A DNA stretch of 64,000 bases from NCBI RefSeq assembly GCF_018613675.1, contig NZ_JAGGPQ010000031.1:1-64000 (forward strand). The letters are read 5' to 3'. This DNA comes from Arthrobacter sp. ISL-85 (GTDB lineage Bacteria; Actinomycetota; Actinomycetes; Actinomycetales; Micrococcaceae). The first letter of the stretch is position 1, and each line of letters starts with the position of its first letter. This document shows, in pieces, positions 33,914 to 43,242 of this stretch. The position numbers and the translations under genes were made by a program. Under the pieces are notes generated by a model. That model did no database searches. It was not told the DNA's origin and worked only from the letters and a program-made list of their open reading frames with translations.

Positions 33914-36625
33914 ATGAGTGAGAACAAAAATAAGAACAGACGGATGCGCAAAAGCGTGGCCGTCCCGGCAGCGGCTCTGGCCGTCGTCATGGCGGGCGGT
34001 GCCGCGTATGCCGCCACACAGACCGGTTGGGGGAATGCCTTGATCGGCCGCCAGGCGGACGGATCGGTCCTGACCGCAACGAACCAGAAGATCACCCCGG
34101 CCGGCACCGCCGTCGAACAGAGCGGCCGGCCGATGAGCATGGCCGTGGCCCCGGACGGCAAGACCGCCGTCAACGAGACCTGGGATGGTAGCGGTCAGTT
34201 CACCGTCACCCACCTGGTCAACCACAAAGTCATCCAGCAGGCCTCTCCACCGGCTGCAGCGGGCAACGGCTCCTCGTCCTACGGTGGGCTTCTCTACTCC
34301 CAGGACGGGAAGACACTCTGGGCCGCCCACACCAAGGGCCTGACCAAATTCGCCGTGGCCGCGGACGGCACGCTGTCCAACCCGGTCGGCGTAGCGCTGC
34401 CCGGCGCGGACGGGAAAGACCCGATCCCTGCCGGTCTGGCTTTCGGCCCCGACGGCAAGCAGATTCTGGCCACACTCAACGGCACCAACATGCTCGCCGT
34501 ACTGGACGCCGAGACGGGAGCCCTGATCCGCCAGGTCCCGGTCGGCAACGCACCCCGTGACGTCGTGGTCGAGGACGGGCACGCCTTCGTCGCCAACCAG
34601 GGCGGCCGGCCAGCCCAGCCCGGGGACAAAACCAACACCTCCTACGGCACGGACATCGTGACCAACAAGGAGGACGGGTCCCCCTCCACCGGTACGGTCT
34701 CCGAGGTCGACCCCGCTACCGGCACCGTCGTCCGCAGCTATGACACCGGACTGGCCCCCTCCGCGCTGCTGGTCCACGGCGACAACGTCTTCGTTGCCAA
34801 CTCCAACTCCGACACCGTCTCGGTCATCGATGCCAAGACCGGGAAGGTCGGGCAGACCATCAACGTCAACCCCCTCCCCGGGGCGCCGGCCAGCAGTTCC
34901 CCGAGCTCGCTGACGATGCTCGATGACACCCACCTGGCCGTGGCTCTCGGCCAGGCCAACGCCGTCGCCGTCTACGAGTTCAAGGACCAGGCAACCCCGG
35001 CGTCCTTCCAGGGCCTGATCCCCACCGGCTGGTACCCCGGAAGCGTCCAGTACGACAAGCCGCTCGGCCAGGTCGTGGTCGCCTCCCAGAAGGGCGAAGG
35101 TTCCCTCGGCGCACCCGGAGCGAACGGGGGCCACACCGTGTACTCCGACCTGGGCCTGGTCAGCACCATACCGACCCCGACCCCGGAACAACTGCCGGAG
35201 ATGACCAAGCAGGTCTGGGCCAACAACCAGTGGGACCAGGCCCTGGCCGATTTGAAGAAGAACCCGGACCAGGGCAAGGCCCCTGTCGCCATTCCCCGCC
35301 GTGACGGTGACCCCTCACAGATCAAGCACGTCTTCATGATCGTGAAAGAGAACCGCACCTACGACCAGGTCCTCGGCGACGACAAACGCGGCAACGGCGA
35401 CCCGGCACTGGCGCAGTTCGGTGGCACCACCACCCCGAACCACCACGCACTGGCCTCCACCGCCGGTCCCCTGCTGGATAACACGTACTCCTCCGGGACC
35501 ATGTCCGCGGACGGCCACCAGTGGCTCACCCAGGCGACCGTGGACGAATACCTCACCCGCTCGATCGGCAACTACGACCGCAGCTACCCCTACAACGGCG
35601 GCGACGCGATGGCCTACAGCGCCACCGGGTTCCTCTGGGACAACGCCGCACGCCACGGCGTGAGCGCCAAAGACTGGGGCGAATACACCAACAAGTGGAC
35701 CGATAACGCGGGCAAGGACGACAGCCACACCTGGATCCAGTGGTTCCAGAACACCAAAGCCCAGGAAGCCGGACAGCCGGCCACCATCCCGGCGGACCAG
35801 TACCACGCCTCCACGGACGTGCCCTCCCTGGAGAAGATCCTCAACCCGGCATTTCCCGGGTTCCAGCTCCAGGTCCCGGACCAGTACCGTGCCGACGTGT
35901 TCCTCAAGGACCTGAAGCAGGCCGAAACGGACAACAACCTGCCCCAGCTGAACGTCATGACGCTCCCGGCCGACCACACCGCCGGCACCGACCCGTCCCA
36001 GCCCACACCCTCAGCGATGGTCGCGGACAATGACCTTGCCGTAGGCAGGATCATCGACGGCATCTCCCACTCCAAGTACGGCAAGGACTCGGCCGTGTTC
36101 GTCATGGAAGATGACAGCCAGGCCGGCGTGGACCACGTCGACGGGCACCGCCAGCCGGCCCTGGTCTGGAGCCCCTTCGCCAAGAAGGGCGCCGTGGTGG
36201 ACAACTACTACACCCAGCTGAACATCGTAAGGACCATCGAGCAGATCCTCGCCCTGCCCCCGATGACCCAGATGGACCTCGCCGCTCAGCCGATGTTCGA
36301 TGCTTTCACCGATAAGACCGACACCACCCCCTACACCGCAGTGTCCAACCAGATCCCGCTGGACACCCTCAATGGGTCAGCCGCGGCCTCGGCTCCAGCG
36401 GCCGCGCAGCCTGCCGCCCAGTCATGGGCGGACTGGTCAAAGAAGCAGGACTGGAAGGGCCCTGACCGCGCCAACCCGGCCCAGCTGAACCACGCCGACT
36501 GGTACGCCGCTCACAACTTCACCCAGCCCTACCCCGGTGAAGACAAGATCCTCACCCCCGACGAAGTCGGAGCAGGAACGGCCCAGGCACCCGCCAACGC
36601 CTCCACGACCGACACCGACGGCTGA
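33914..36625 (+). CDS. bifunctional YncE-like beta-propeller / alkaline phosphatase-superfamily protein
   Basis: A 903-residue exported protein. A signal peptide (residues about 10-33, VAVPAAALAVVMAGGAAYA) leads into a YVTN/YncE-type beta-propeller of about 450 residues, with repeats such as RPMSMAVAPDGKTAV, GLLYSQDGKTLW and NVFVANSNSDTVSVIDAKTGK. The C-terminal phosphoesterase domain begins at IKHVFMIVKENRTYDQVLGD and continues through NHHALASTAGPLLDN, LNVMTLPADHTAGT, AVFVMEDDSQAGVDHVDGHR and YYTQLNIVRTIEQIL. It probably cleaves phosphate esters outside the cell. A candidate PHO box lies upstream and a hairpin terminator follows the stop. Confidence 0.88.
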   Translation: MSENKNKNRRMRKSVAVPAAALAVVMAGGAAYAATQTGWGNALIGRQADGSVLTATNQKITPAGTAVEQSGRPMSMAVAPDGKTAVNETWDGSGQFTVTHLVNHKVIQQASPPAAAGNGSSSYGGLLYSQDGKTLWAAHTKGLTKFAVAADGTLSNPVGVALPGADGKDPIPAGLAFGPDGKQILATLNGTNMLAVLDAETGALIRQVPVGNAPRDVVVEDGHAFVANQGGRPAQPGDKTNTSYGTDIVTNKEDGSPSTGTVSEVDPATGTVVRSYDTGLAPSALLVHGDNVFVANSNSDTVSVIDAKTGKVGQTINVNPLPGAPASSSPSSLTMLDDTHLAVALGQANAVAVYEFKDQATPASFQGLIPTGWYPGSVQYDKPLGQVVVASQKGEGSLGAPGANGGHTVYSDLGLVSTIPTPTPEQLPEMTKQVWANNQWDQALADLKKNPDQGKAPVAIPRRDGDPSQIKHVFMIVKENRTYDQVLGDDKRGNGDPALAQFGGTTTPNHHALASTAGPLLDNTYSSGTMSADGHQWLTQATVDEYLTRSIGNYDRSYPYNGGDAMAYSATGFLWDNAARHGVSAKDWGEYTNKWTDNAGKDDSHTWIQWFQNTKAQEAGQPATIPADQYHASTDVPSLEKILNPAFPGFQLQVPDQYRADVFLKDLKQAETDNNLPQLNVMTLPADHTAGTDPSQPTPSAMVADNDLAVGRIIDGISHSKYGKDSAVFVMEDDSQAGVDHVDGHRQPALVWSPFAKKGAVVDNYYTQLNIVRTIEQILALPPMTQMDLAAQPMFDAFTDKTDTTPYTAVSNQIPLDTLNGSAAASAPAAAQPAAQSWADWSKKQDWKGPDRANPAQLNHADWYAAHNFTQPYPGEDKILTPDEVGAGTAQAPANASTTDTDG

Positions 36626-36650
36626 GCAACCAGAACGAACCGGTAAAGCG

Positions 36651-36686
36651 CAGGCCCCCGGCCTCCCTACAGGAGACGGGGGCCTG
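36651..36686 (+). terminator. hairpin terminator
   Basis: CAGGCCCCCG pairs with CGGGGGCCTG around a 16-base loop, followed by TACTTCTT. It lies 26 bases after the phosphatase stop. Confidence 0.7.
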
Positions 36687-36740
36687 TACTTCTTCAGGAG
36701 CCCTCCGCGTGCGTCGTTCCAGATGCCGGGACGACCGGCC

Positions 36741-37355
36741 CTAAAGCAGGGCGGGATCAGTGACGAGCTGCGCGCGGCCTTCTGCGAGCCGGTACGCGAC
36801 ACCGACCACGGCAGTGGAGGAGTTGTGCACGGCGGCGGCGATTACCGGGGAGCTTTCCAGTAGCCGCTCGGCCGTCAGCCTGGCATGGTCGACGACCATA
36901 TCGTTGATCTCTGCCCTGCCGTCCCGCTGCGAACTAAGCACCGACGGAGTAATCCGTTCGACCAGGTCGCGGATGAAGCGTTGGGGCATCTCCCCGGTTT
37001 CCAGTGCCTCCTTGGTGGCGGTGACGGCGCCGCAGTTGTCGTGGCCGAGGACGACGATGAGCGGGACGTTGAGCACCGAAACGCTGTATTCGAGTGAGCC
37101 GAGGACGGCGTCGTCGAGGACATGGCCGGCCGTGCGGACCACGAAGGCGTCGCCGAGACCGAGATCGAAGATGATCTCTGCGGCCAGACGGGAGTCGGAG
37201 CAGCCGAAGATGACCGCGAACGGGTTCTGCGTGTCGACCAGCTCGCTGCGCCTCGCGGCACCCTGGTTCGGGTGCTGGGCGGCGCCGGACACGAAACGCT
37301 CGTTGCCATCAAGCAGGCGCTGCCATGCTTGGGCCGGACTGATGCTGTTAGTCAC
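36741..37355 (-). CDS. beta-class carbonic anhydrase
   Basis: A 204-residue beta-carbonic anhydrase that interconverts CO2 and bicarbonate using zinc. Zinc ligands are C52, H105 and C108, in FGCSDSR and LGHDNCGA. D54 and R56 form the catalytic dyad of the family. The frame opens at 37565, but the family N-terminus (TNSISPAQAWQRLLDGNERF) fits the GTG at 37355; an ATG at 37391 is an alternative. The length is normal. It is transcribed alone, on the opposite strand to the phosphatase gene. Confidence 0.9.
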   Translation of the reverse strand: MTNSISPAQAWQRLLDGNERFVSGAAQHPNQGAARRSELVDTQNPFAVIFGCSDSRLAAEIIFDLGLGDAFVVRTAGHVLDDAVLGSLEYSVSVLNVPLIVVLGHDNCGAVTATKEALETGEMPQRFIRDLVERITPSVLSSQRDGRAEINDMVVDHARLTAERLLESSPVIAAAVHNSSTAVVGVAYRLAEGRAQLVTDPALL

Positions 37356-37510
37356 CCTGCTTACTTTATAGGACGGGAAGGCATCCCTCATGGGCGGACA
37401 GCCTCGCACGCAGCCTGCAGTTTCCTGGGGCTGGCTCAAGGCGCCGATCTCTACCGGGACTTGCCCTGGCTCCATCCGGGCCCGTCGTGGACCAGGCAGG
37501 ACGCCGACTT

Positions 37511-37915
37511 TCAGGGGGCATCCGCCGCTGCTGTTGCCTTGCGGATTGCTGCCTTCCATCCCCACACGCGGTGCCTCGTACCAACCTCAAAGTCCCGGTA
37601 GTTCGGCGCGTAGACGGTCGGCACAAGTTGGGTGTTCGCGACGACTTGCAGACCTCCCTCCGTGAAAAGCTCAATCCGTGTGAGCGCTTGCTCAGTGACT
37701 GCGAGTCCCATCACATCTCCTTCCGTCGGTGGCTCTGCCCCACTCCAAGGCAGCGGCCCAACTAGGAAGGTAGATCGGGCACCAACTCCTTCGCGCTTGA
37801 TCTCAACGACCTGAAGACAGGCCCAACGGCCTCCCTCACAAGGAACAGCAATGATGTCGCCCTGCTGCAAGCCTCTACTGGTTTTTGGGCTGAAGGGGAA
37901 CTGGCGATTGGTCAT
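37511..37915 (-). CDS. uncharacterised protein, Imm26-like
   Basis: A 134-residue soluble protein. The N-terminal part (FPFSPKTSRGLQQGDIIAVPCEGGRWACLQVV) resembles Imm26-type immunity domains, which neutralise polymorphic toxins. The rest (STFLVGPLPWSGAEPPTEGDV, then GTRHRVWGWKAAI) is unfamiliar. There is no signal peptide and no neighbouring toxin gene. The family link is from memory and weak. It could equally be an orphan protein of another kind. Confidence 0.55.
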   Translation of the reverse strand: MTNRQFPFSPKTSRGLQQGDIIAVPCEGGRWACLQVVEIKREGVGARSTFLVGPLPWSGAEPPTEGDVMGLAVTEQALTRIELFTEGGLQVVANTQLVPTVYAPNYRDFEVGTRHRVWGWKAAIRKATAAADAP

Positions 37916-38019
37916 GCCAGAAGTGTCTCAGGACGATGCAAGACAGGCAGCCGCCCCGAAACAGGCTAAGAAGCCACTGCTGGGACGGTTGCTCGGCCGA
38001 TAGGCACCGAGTAGACAAA

Positions 38020-38052
38020 AAGAGGGGAAGGCCGGATTGGCCTTCCCCTCTT
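38020..38052. terminator. bidirectional hairpin terminator
   Basis: AAGAGGGGAAGGCC pairs perfectly with GGCCTTCCCCTCTT around GGATT, with AAAA before it. It terminates the small minus-strand membrane gene that ends at 38084. Confidence 0.85.
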
Positions 38053-38083
38053 CCTTGTCCCGCAGGTTTCGTGTCGATGTTGG

Positions 38084-38230
38084 TCAGACGCGGGACCTGC
38101 CGCGGACGAAGTGGATGATCAGGACTATCACGGCCACTACCAGCAGGATGTGAATGAGTCCCCCGCCGATGTTGGCCAACAGGCCGAGCAGCCAAAGAAC
38201 GGCGATAATGATGGCGATCCAAAGCAACAT
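38084..38230 (-). CDS. lmo0937-family small membrane protein
   Basis: A 48-residue protein, MLLWIAIIIAVLWLLGLLAN followed by IGGGLIHILLVVAVIVLIIH and a basic FVRGRSRV tail. The two hydrophobic helices are separated by a Gly turn. This is the layout of the lmo0937 family, found in many Gram-positives and often stress-induced; its function is unknown. GAAGGAG lies six bases before the ATG, and a strong terminator follows 30 bases after the stop, so it is a complete monocistronic gene. It is shorter than most gene-finder cut-offs. Confidence 0.85.
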   Translation of the reverse strand: MLLWIAIIIAVLWLLGLLANIGGGLIHILLVVAVIVLIIHFVRGRSRV

Positions 38231-38298
38231 GAATATCTCCTTCGTTCACCGCGGATGGAATACTGCTCCCCGCCCGCTGTCCGTATGGTGCGCTCAGC

Positions 38299-38530
38299 CT
38301 ACGACACGTCAAAGCCGTAAGGCTGGAGCTTGACCGATTCTTCGTCTACCGGCCAGGGACGGTGGACGCTGCCGGTTGACAGTGAGCGAGGCGTAGTCGT
38401 TGCGGAAGCGGAAATAGAAATGCTGGCCCAGGATGGTTCCCTCAGCCTGGAACGGGCAGGCACCACCTTGTTCAGAGATCGTGCGGGTAGCCAGGACAAG
38501 GTCGGTGAGCTTCGGAGCTGTTGTGTCCAT
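38299..38530 (-). pseudogene. small uncharacterised gene with a one-base frameshift
   Basis: The first frame reads MDTTAPKLTDLVLATRTISE, then CPFQAEGTILGQHFYFRFRNDYASLTV. One base later (near GTCAACC, about 38377), a second frame gives TGSVHRPWPVDEESVKLQPY and GFDVS before a stop. Read through, they form one plausible soluble protein of about 77 residues. Either the gene carries an inserted base or the sequence has an error. I do not recognise the family. Confidence 0.5.
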
Positions 38531-38751
38531 GGAAGCACTGTGCGCGGACGGAGCTGGATTGCTGCCCGGCCGTACACATAGAGATAGATGGCCGCCTGTC
38601 GCTGCGCGCGGCCACCCCTATTACGCCGCCGGGCACTCAGGGACGTAATGAAAGCAGCGGAATTTTCGCCGAGCTGCCGGGAACCTCACAATGGTTCCGG
38701 GCAGCGCCGCCCAGCCCGGTCAGCACCGGGCCATTATTTATGGGGATCATC

Positions 38752-39450
38752 ATGAGCAACGCATACCCCCTCGCCGACGGCTCGCCACGTTACGGGCACC
38801 GGACAGATACACCCGCCGATCAGCCGGCACCCACCGCCGGGGTCAGGGTCGAAGAAGCAGCAGAAGGGGCCGCCCGGCTCGGCCTGGACGAGATGGCCGC
38901 CGCCATCGACAAGCGATTGACCAGCGCGTGGGCGGACACCACGGACACGGCAGTCGCCCTAATGCGTGACCAGAACCCGGAGGCCCTGGTCAAGCTGCAC
39001 CTGGGCTCCCAGCGGCAGTGGCGGATGAAGGCCCAGGCTGTCCGCGACAAGCAGCTCGCCAGCCTCATGGCGCGCCGCAAAGCGTCCGGCAGCGTCCGCG
39101 GGACCCTGGCCCTGCGCCTGGGCCTCATCATCGCCCTGACCGCTCCGCCGGCATTCATCGTGGCCACCAACCAGACCGATGTTCTGAAGCTGCTCATTGT
39201 GGGTGCCGTCTGCCTGGTTGCCGCCGTTGTCGGCGGGCACTTCCTGACCATCCGCGCCCGCGTCCCGGTCATGCCGAACCTCCGCGGCCCCTGGCTGGCC
39301 GAACTGCGCGAAGACGTCGTCAATGCGACTCTCGTGGCCATCCTGCAGAACAAGGGGACGGTCCTGTCGCCGGCCACCGCCGCGGCCGGACAGCGCGGCT
39401 GGGCCAGCATTCAGGAAGCCGCAGTAGCCGTCGCCGCGCTCCGCAGCTGA
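38752..39450 (+). CDS. uncharacterised membrane protein
   Basis: A 232-residue protein with a hydrophilic N-terminal half (helical, with LDEMAAAIDKRLTSAWADTT). Two adjacent transmembrane helices follow at about residues 122-162 (LALRLGLIIALTAPPAFIVA, then LLIVGAVCLVAAVVGGHFL), and a C-terminal soluble tail. GGGG lies shortly before the ATG at 38752; ATG 38740 in the same frame is possible. It is not a family I recognise. It is convergent with the DUF1345 gene that follows. Confidence 0.6.
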   Translation: MSNAYPLADGSPRYGHRTDTPADQPAPTAGVRVEEAAEGAARLGLDEMAAAIDKRLTSAWADTTDTAVALMRDQNPEALVKLHLGSQRQWRMKAQAVRDKQLASLMARRKASGSVRGTLALRLGLIIALTAPPAFIVATNQTDVLKLLIVGAVCLVAAVVGGHFLTIRARVPVMPNLRGPWLAELREDVVNATLVAILQNKGTVLSPATAAAGQRGWASIQEAAVAVAALRS

Positions 39451-39477
39451 GAGCCGGCCTGGGCCCCTGGCGTTGCC

Positions 39478-40152
39478 TTAGTGGATCAGGCCGGCCACGA
39501 GGTTGATGGTCGTCGCCAGGACGATCGTGCCCAGCAGGTAGGACAGCAGCGCCTGCCGCAGCACCGTCGTGCGGATCGCGTCCGTCTTCAGGTCGGTGTC
39601 CGAGACCTGGAAGGTCATGCCGACGGTGAAGGCCAGGTAGGCGAAGTCCATGTAGCGGGGCTGCTTGTCCTCGTTGAAGTCCACGCCGGCTTTGTCCCGG
39701 TAGTAGATGGAGGCGTAGCGGAGGGTGAAGAGTGTGTGGACGAGGAACCAGGACAGCGCCACGCTGCCGAGGGCCATAGCGATGATCGCCGCCTTTGTTC
39801 CGCCCTGGGCGTCGGCAGCATCAAGCAGGATCAGGGCCACACCAGCGAAGCTGGCGATGGTGGCAGTGAGAACCAGTATGTCGGCAGGGCCCTTGCCCGG
39901 ATCTTCCCGGAGTGCATGTGCCGCAGTCGCCTCCGGCTGCAGCCGCCCGATGACGGACCACACCCAGATGAGGTAGGTCAGCGAGGCGGCGGCCCAGCCC
40001 ATGGCCGGCGCGTAGGCCCAGGACTTCAGGGCCCCTACTGCCAGGGCCACGCCCAGTCCGATGACGAGCATTGCGACGACCCGCAATCGGGAGTGATGGG
40101 CCGGTGTGTTGAAGCGGGCAGAACGCCCGCCTGACGTCTTTGTTGTGCTCAT
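39478..40152 (-). CDS. DUF1345 family membrane protein
   Basis: A 224-residue paralogue of the protein at 6510-7139. It has about five transmembrane helices and the family signature WFLVHTLFTLRYASIYY, then DFNEDKQPRYMDFAYLAFTVGMTFQVSDTDL, then LLSYLLGTIVLATTINLV. This copy keeps the YMDFAYLAFTVGMTFQVSD pattern more exactly than the other. Function is unknown. The ATG at 40152 is preceded by an ordinary spacer and no neighbouring gene shares its strand closely, so it is probably monocistronic. Confidence 0.88.
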   Translation of the reverse strand: MSTTKTSGGRSARFNTPAHHSRLRVVAMLVIGLGVALAVGALKSWAYAPAMGWAAASLTYLIWVWSVIGRLQPEATAAHALREDPGKGPADILVLTATIASFAGVALILLDAADAQGGTKAAIIAMALGSVALSWFLVHTLFTLRYASIYYRDKAGVDFNEDKQPRYMDFAYLAFTVGMTFQVSDTDLKTDAIRTTVLRQALLSYLLGTIVLATTINLVAGLIH

Positions 40153-40407
40153 GGATTGATCATTCCACTGCGAAGTTGGGAGTCTGCTGTCCGGGGCGGC
40201 GCGCCCTCATGAATAACCTGTCGTACCTGGCGGGAAATCTCACGAAAAGCAAGGTGCCGAAGTTCTCGACAAAGAAAGGCTCAAGAGGCACCCTCTGGGT
40301 TTTCCAGACCGTACGATGAGCACGTCGCCAGAGTCATGAGGGCCACGCCCGCGAAAATGTTCGGCTCTTCATTCTCCTGTGGAGGCCGAGCGAAACAGGG
40401 GGTAGGG

Positions 40408-41547
40408 ATGTTTGTTCCGAGCGCGGGCGATCAGTTCCGCGAGGATAAACTGCCGTCGCGAATCCGTGCCTTACGCATGCCGCCCTGGGCGGCTGCTACC
40501 TTGGCCCTGGGTCTCCTCGTAGTCGCCGTTGCGGCGGTCCCTGGTTCAATCATGGTCAACGAGAGCGACAGCACGCTCATTCCGTCCCGGGTTGAGGGTC
40601 TTATCGTGGGAGCGGCGATCGTCTCGGCGATCTCTGGCGCCTTCCTGCTTTGGTATGCCGGGGAGTGGGTGATCCTCACCCCGGATGCGGCAATTGTGAC
40701 AACAGCCTTCATCACGCGGACGCGGGTCGAGCGGGCCCAGCTGGAAGACTTCCATCCCTACCTGCACCGCTACCCGGGCCGTGGAGGCCCCCAGTACCGG
40801 ATGGTGCCGACCTTCACCGTGAGGGACGCCCGCGACCGGCTCCGGGACATACCGTTGCCGTTCCTGTCCTATTGGAACCCGGTCGGCGGCACGGAAGCCA
40901 GCCCGCCTCCCCGCGCGGCCTTTATCGAGGCGTGGGCACGTTCGACCAGTAGCCCCTATTCGAGAGCCGTCTTCACCGGCGCTGTGCCGGACGTACTCGT
41001 GAGGCACCGGCAATCAGTGCGGACCAGCCTGCTGCGACGCGCGCGCCTGGTAGCCATCCTCCTCCCCCTGGTCTCGATCGCACTGGGACTGGGGCTCGGG
41101 TTCGGGCTAGCACCAGCTTCCAAGGCCCTTGGGCTAAGCCGCAGCGCCGACGCCCAAACGAACCGCGCCGGCATCCGTGACCTCGACGACGACCTCACAC
41201 CAGCCGTCACCAGCTACCAGTGGCGCGCCAAGGAGTTCCAGCCCGGAACGAGAGACTTCACCTTCTTCCCTACCCTGCGGCCGCTGCCGTCAGGGCAGTA
41301 CACAGTCCGATACTTCATCCGTGACCCCTCCCAGCACGGGTCGGACCTTACAGGTCCGGAGCAGAAGTACGGGCGCATCATCTCAGAGGGGACAATTTCC
41401 GTTCAGAACCCCACCATCGAGTTCACACTGGACCACGACGACACCACCTTCACTTTCGAGGTTTATGTCACCGACGACCATGGCCATACGACGTTCGATT
41501 CGGACCTTTACAGGAATATCGCGGCACAGCCGAGCCCAAAGACCTAG
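40408..41547 (+). CDS. uncharacterised multi-pass membrane protein
   Basis: A 379-residue protein. Transmembrane segments are at about residues 28-50 (AATLALGLLVVAVAAVPGSI) and 65-85 (VGAAIVSAISGAFLLWYAG), with a third around 215-240 (VAILLPLVSIALGLGLGFGL). The last 120 residues look like an extracellular beta-rich domain (TLRPLPSGQYTVRYFIRDPS, then FTFEVYVTDDHGHTTFDSDL), similar in texture to Ig-like folds. GGGGG lies just before the ATG at 40408; ATGs upstream at 40336 and 40357 lack such a site. Family and role are unknown. Confidence 0.65.
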   Translation: MFVPSAGDQFREDKLPSRIRALRMPPWAAATLALGLLVVAVAAVPGSIMVNESDSTLIPSRVEGLIVGAAIVSAISGAFLLWYAGEWVILTPDAAIVTTAFITRTRVERAQLEDFHPYLHRYPGRGGPQYRMVPTFTVRDARDRLRDIPLPFLSYWNPVGGTEASPPPRAAFIEAWARSTSSPYSRAVFTGAVPDVLVRHRQSVRTSLLRRARLVAILLPLVSIALGLGLGFGLAPASKALGLSRSADAQTNRAGIRDLDDDLTPAVTSYQWRAKEFQPGTRDFTFFPTLRPLPSGQYTVRYFIRDPSQHGSDLTGPEQKYGRIISEGTISVQNPTIEFTLDHDDTTFTFEVYVTDDHGHTTFDSDLYRNIAAQPSPKT

Positions 41548-41549
41548 GG

Positions 41550-41822
41550 AAAGCGCCACAGCCTTCCGACACCGGCCTAGTTGTGAACGGCGACGACGTC
41601 ACTGCCACCGGCCTCTTCGTAGAACACTTCCAAAAGGACAACGTGATCTGGAACGGGGAACGGGGCCGGACAGTGTTCTTCCAAAACGAGCTGCCCTATG
41701 ACGCTCCCAACCAGGCCGCGTGGCAGCTCGACGGCACGCTCGGCTACGCCGCCTACAAGGTGACGGACACCGTCACGCCGACGCGCCAGGGCCCGGAAGC
41801 AGTCACGACCTACGGCGGCTGA
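41550..41822 (+). pseudogene. C-terminal fragment of a secreted carbohydrate-active-type protein
   Basis: The frame reads DDVTATGLFVEHFQKDNVIW, then GRTVFFQNELPYDAPNQAAW and LGYAAYKV. From memory this is the conserved end of large secreted actinobacterial proteins labelled coagulation factor 5/8-type or adenylyl cyclase. No N-terminal part exists upstream, where the neighbouring gene ends. A GTG at 41583 could start a 79-residue peptide, but its sequence begins mid-domain. A perfect terminator follows, as expected for the original gene end. Confidence 0.55.
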
Positions 41823-41835
41823 CAACCACTACAAC

Positions 41836-41876
41836 GCGGGTGCCCTCTTGGCCCTCCTTCCAGAGGGCACCCGCGC
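41836..41876 (+). terminator. hairpin terminator
   Basis: CGCGGGTGCCCTCT pairs perfectly over 14 bp with AGAGGGCACCCGCG around a 13-base loop, followed by CTATGTC. It ends the relic above. Confidence 0.75.
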
Positions 41877-42316
41877 TATGTCAAGGTGGAACGCGTTCCG
41901 TCACCGTGTTCTGACTGTCGAATTCCTAATTGATGCCCTTCACGACTGGTGAAGGGTACGAGCGACGGGCGAGCGGATGCCGGCGCACCGGCAAGAATCC
42001 GATGTCCGCGGCCGTTGCGCCACTCCGCGCGGATTACCTTCACAACAACGAGGCCGACCACCCGCCCGGCCTGGCTTGGCGCAGTGAGGGTCCTTGTGAC
42101 CGCCCTGCATTCACTTATCGAAGGCTCGTGGCTCAGGACACCGACGCGGCCGGCGCCGGGCCGCCTGGCACCCCGTCCATGCCAGACACTTGCAGATGAT
42201 TCTTTGAATGAGGCTAAGCGGTCCATCTTTACTGAATCGGCGCGATACCTTGACCTCTATAGCGGGGGGCGCTCATGCTGGGTACTTGATTGCCCAGCGC
42301 TGAAATGGGGTCGACC

Positions 42317-43123
42317 ATGAACATCACCCGCGCCACGTCACCGCTCTTCCGGTTTCGCTATCCACTGGCCGCCGTTGCGGCCTTGCTGTTGATGCTCTTC
42401 GGCCTTCCGGCGGAAGCCGCAACGACGGGCCGTGGCAATGACGTCTCGTGGCCGCAGTGCGGCAAAGCGCTTCCCAACGGTCAGAGCTTTGGAATTGTTG
42501 GGGTCAACAACGGCACAGCCAACACGACCAATCCCTGCCTCGCCACCGAGCTGTCCTGGGCTGGCTCCTCGACAGGCGCTACCGGGCAGCCCGAGGTCGC
42601 ACTTTACGTAAACACTGCTAATCCGGGGTCGGCCGGCTCGTGGTGGCCTACAAGCAACACGTACGGCGGAACGAGTGTGGCCAACCCTTACGGCCAGTGC
42701 ACGAGTGGGTCTTTTGGGGCGGCCTGCTCGTTCATGTACGGGTACGCCAAGGCCTACGACGACGCCAACATCCGAGGCGTGAGCAATCCCGCCTCGTTCG
42801 TTTGGTGGCTTGACGTCGAAACCGGCAACAGCTGGTCCGCCGACAAGGCTGCCAACCGCGCCGACCTGGAAGGCATGATGGCCTATTTCGCCAGCACCGG
42901 CGCAACGACCGGAATCTACTCCACGAGCAGCCAGTGGTCCCAAATAGCGGGCACGGTGCCATCATCGAGCCCCCTCTACACCGCCAGAAGCTGGCTCGCC
43001 GGGGCCAGCTCGCTGACGTCCGCAAAGCGTATGTGCACCACGGCGCCGCTAACCGGAGGAGGCAAAGTCACGCTCACCCAATACGTTTCTGGTGGCTTCG
43101 ACTACGACTACTCCTGCATCTGA
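42317..43123 (+). CDS. secreted DUF1906/GH25-like glycoside hydrolase-fold protein
   Basis: A 268-residue exported protein. The signal peptide has a basic start, the hydrophobic LAAVAALLLMLFGLPAEA and a cleavage site before ATTGRG. The mature part has the TIM-barrel pattern of DUF1906/GH25-like proteins: GNDVSWPQCGKALPNGQSFG, then FGIVGVNNG, VALYVNTANPG, SFVWWLDVETGNSW and TTGIYSTSSQW. The Asp/Glu in WWLDVE match the catalytic position of GH25-type lysozymes, so a wall- or glycan-cleaving role is likely. An ATG follows a weak GGGG. It is monocistronic. Confidence 0.8.
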   Translation: MNITRATSPLFRFRYPLAAVAALLLMLFGLPAEAATTGRGNDVSWPQCGKALPNGQSFGIVGVNNGTANTTNPCLATELSWAGSSTGATGQPEVALYVNTANPGSAGSWWPTSNTYGGTSVANPYGQCTSGSFGAACSFMYGYAKAYDDANIRGVSNPASFVWWLDVETGNSWSADKAANRADLEGMMAYFASTGATTGIYSTSSQWSQIAGTVPSSSPLYTARSWLAGASSLTSAKRMCTTAPLTGGGKVTLTQYVSGGFDYDYSCI

Positions 43124-43242
43124 GTCCAGACCCCTTTGCCCGGTGGGCGGTTTGCGAACCCGGATAACGACGCGAGCTTTCCGGTCGTCTATTGCCGGGT
43201 CAGGCGCACAGGACCCGCTGGTTGCGGAGGCAATGACAACCA

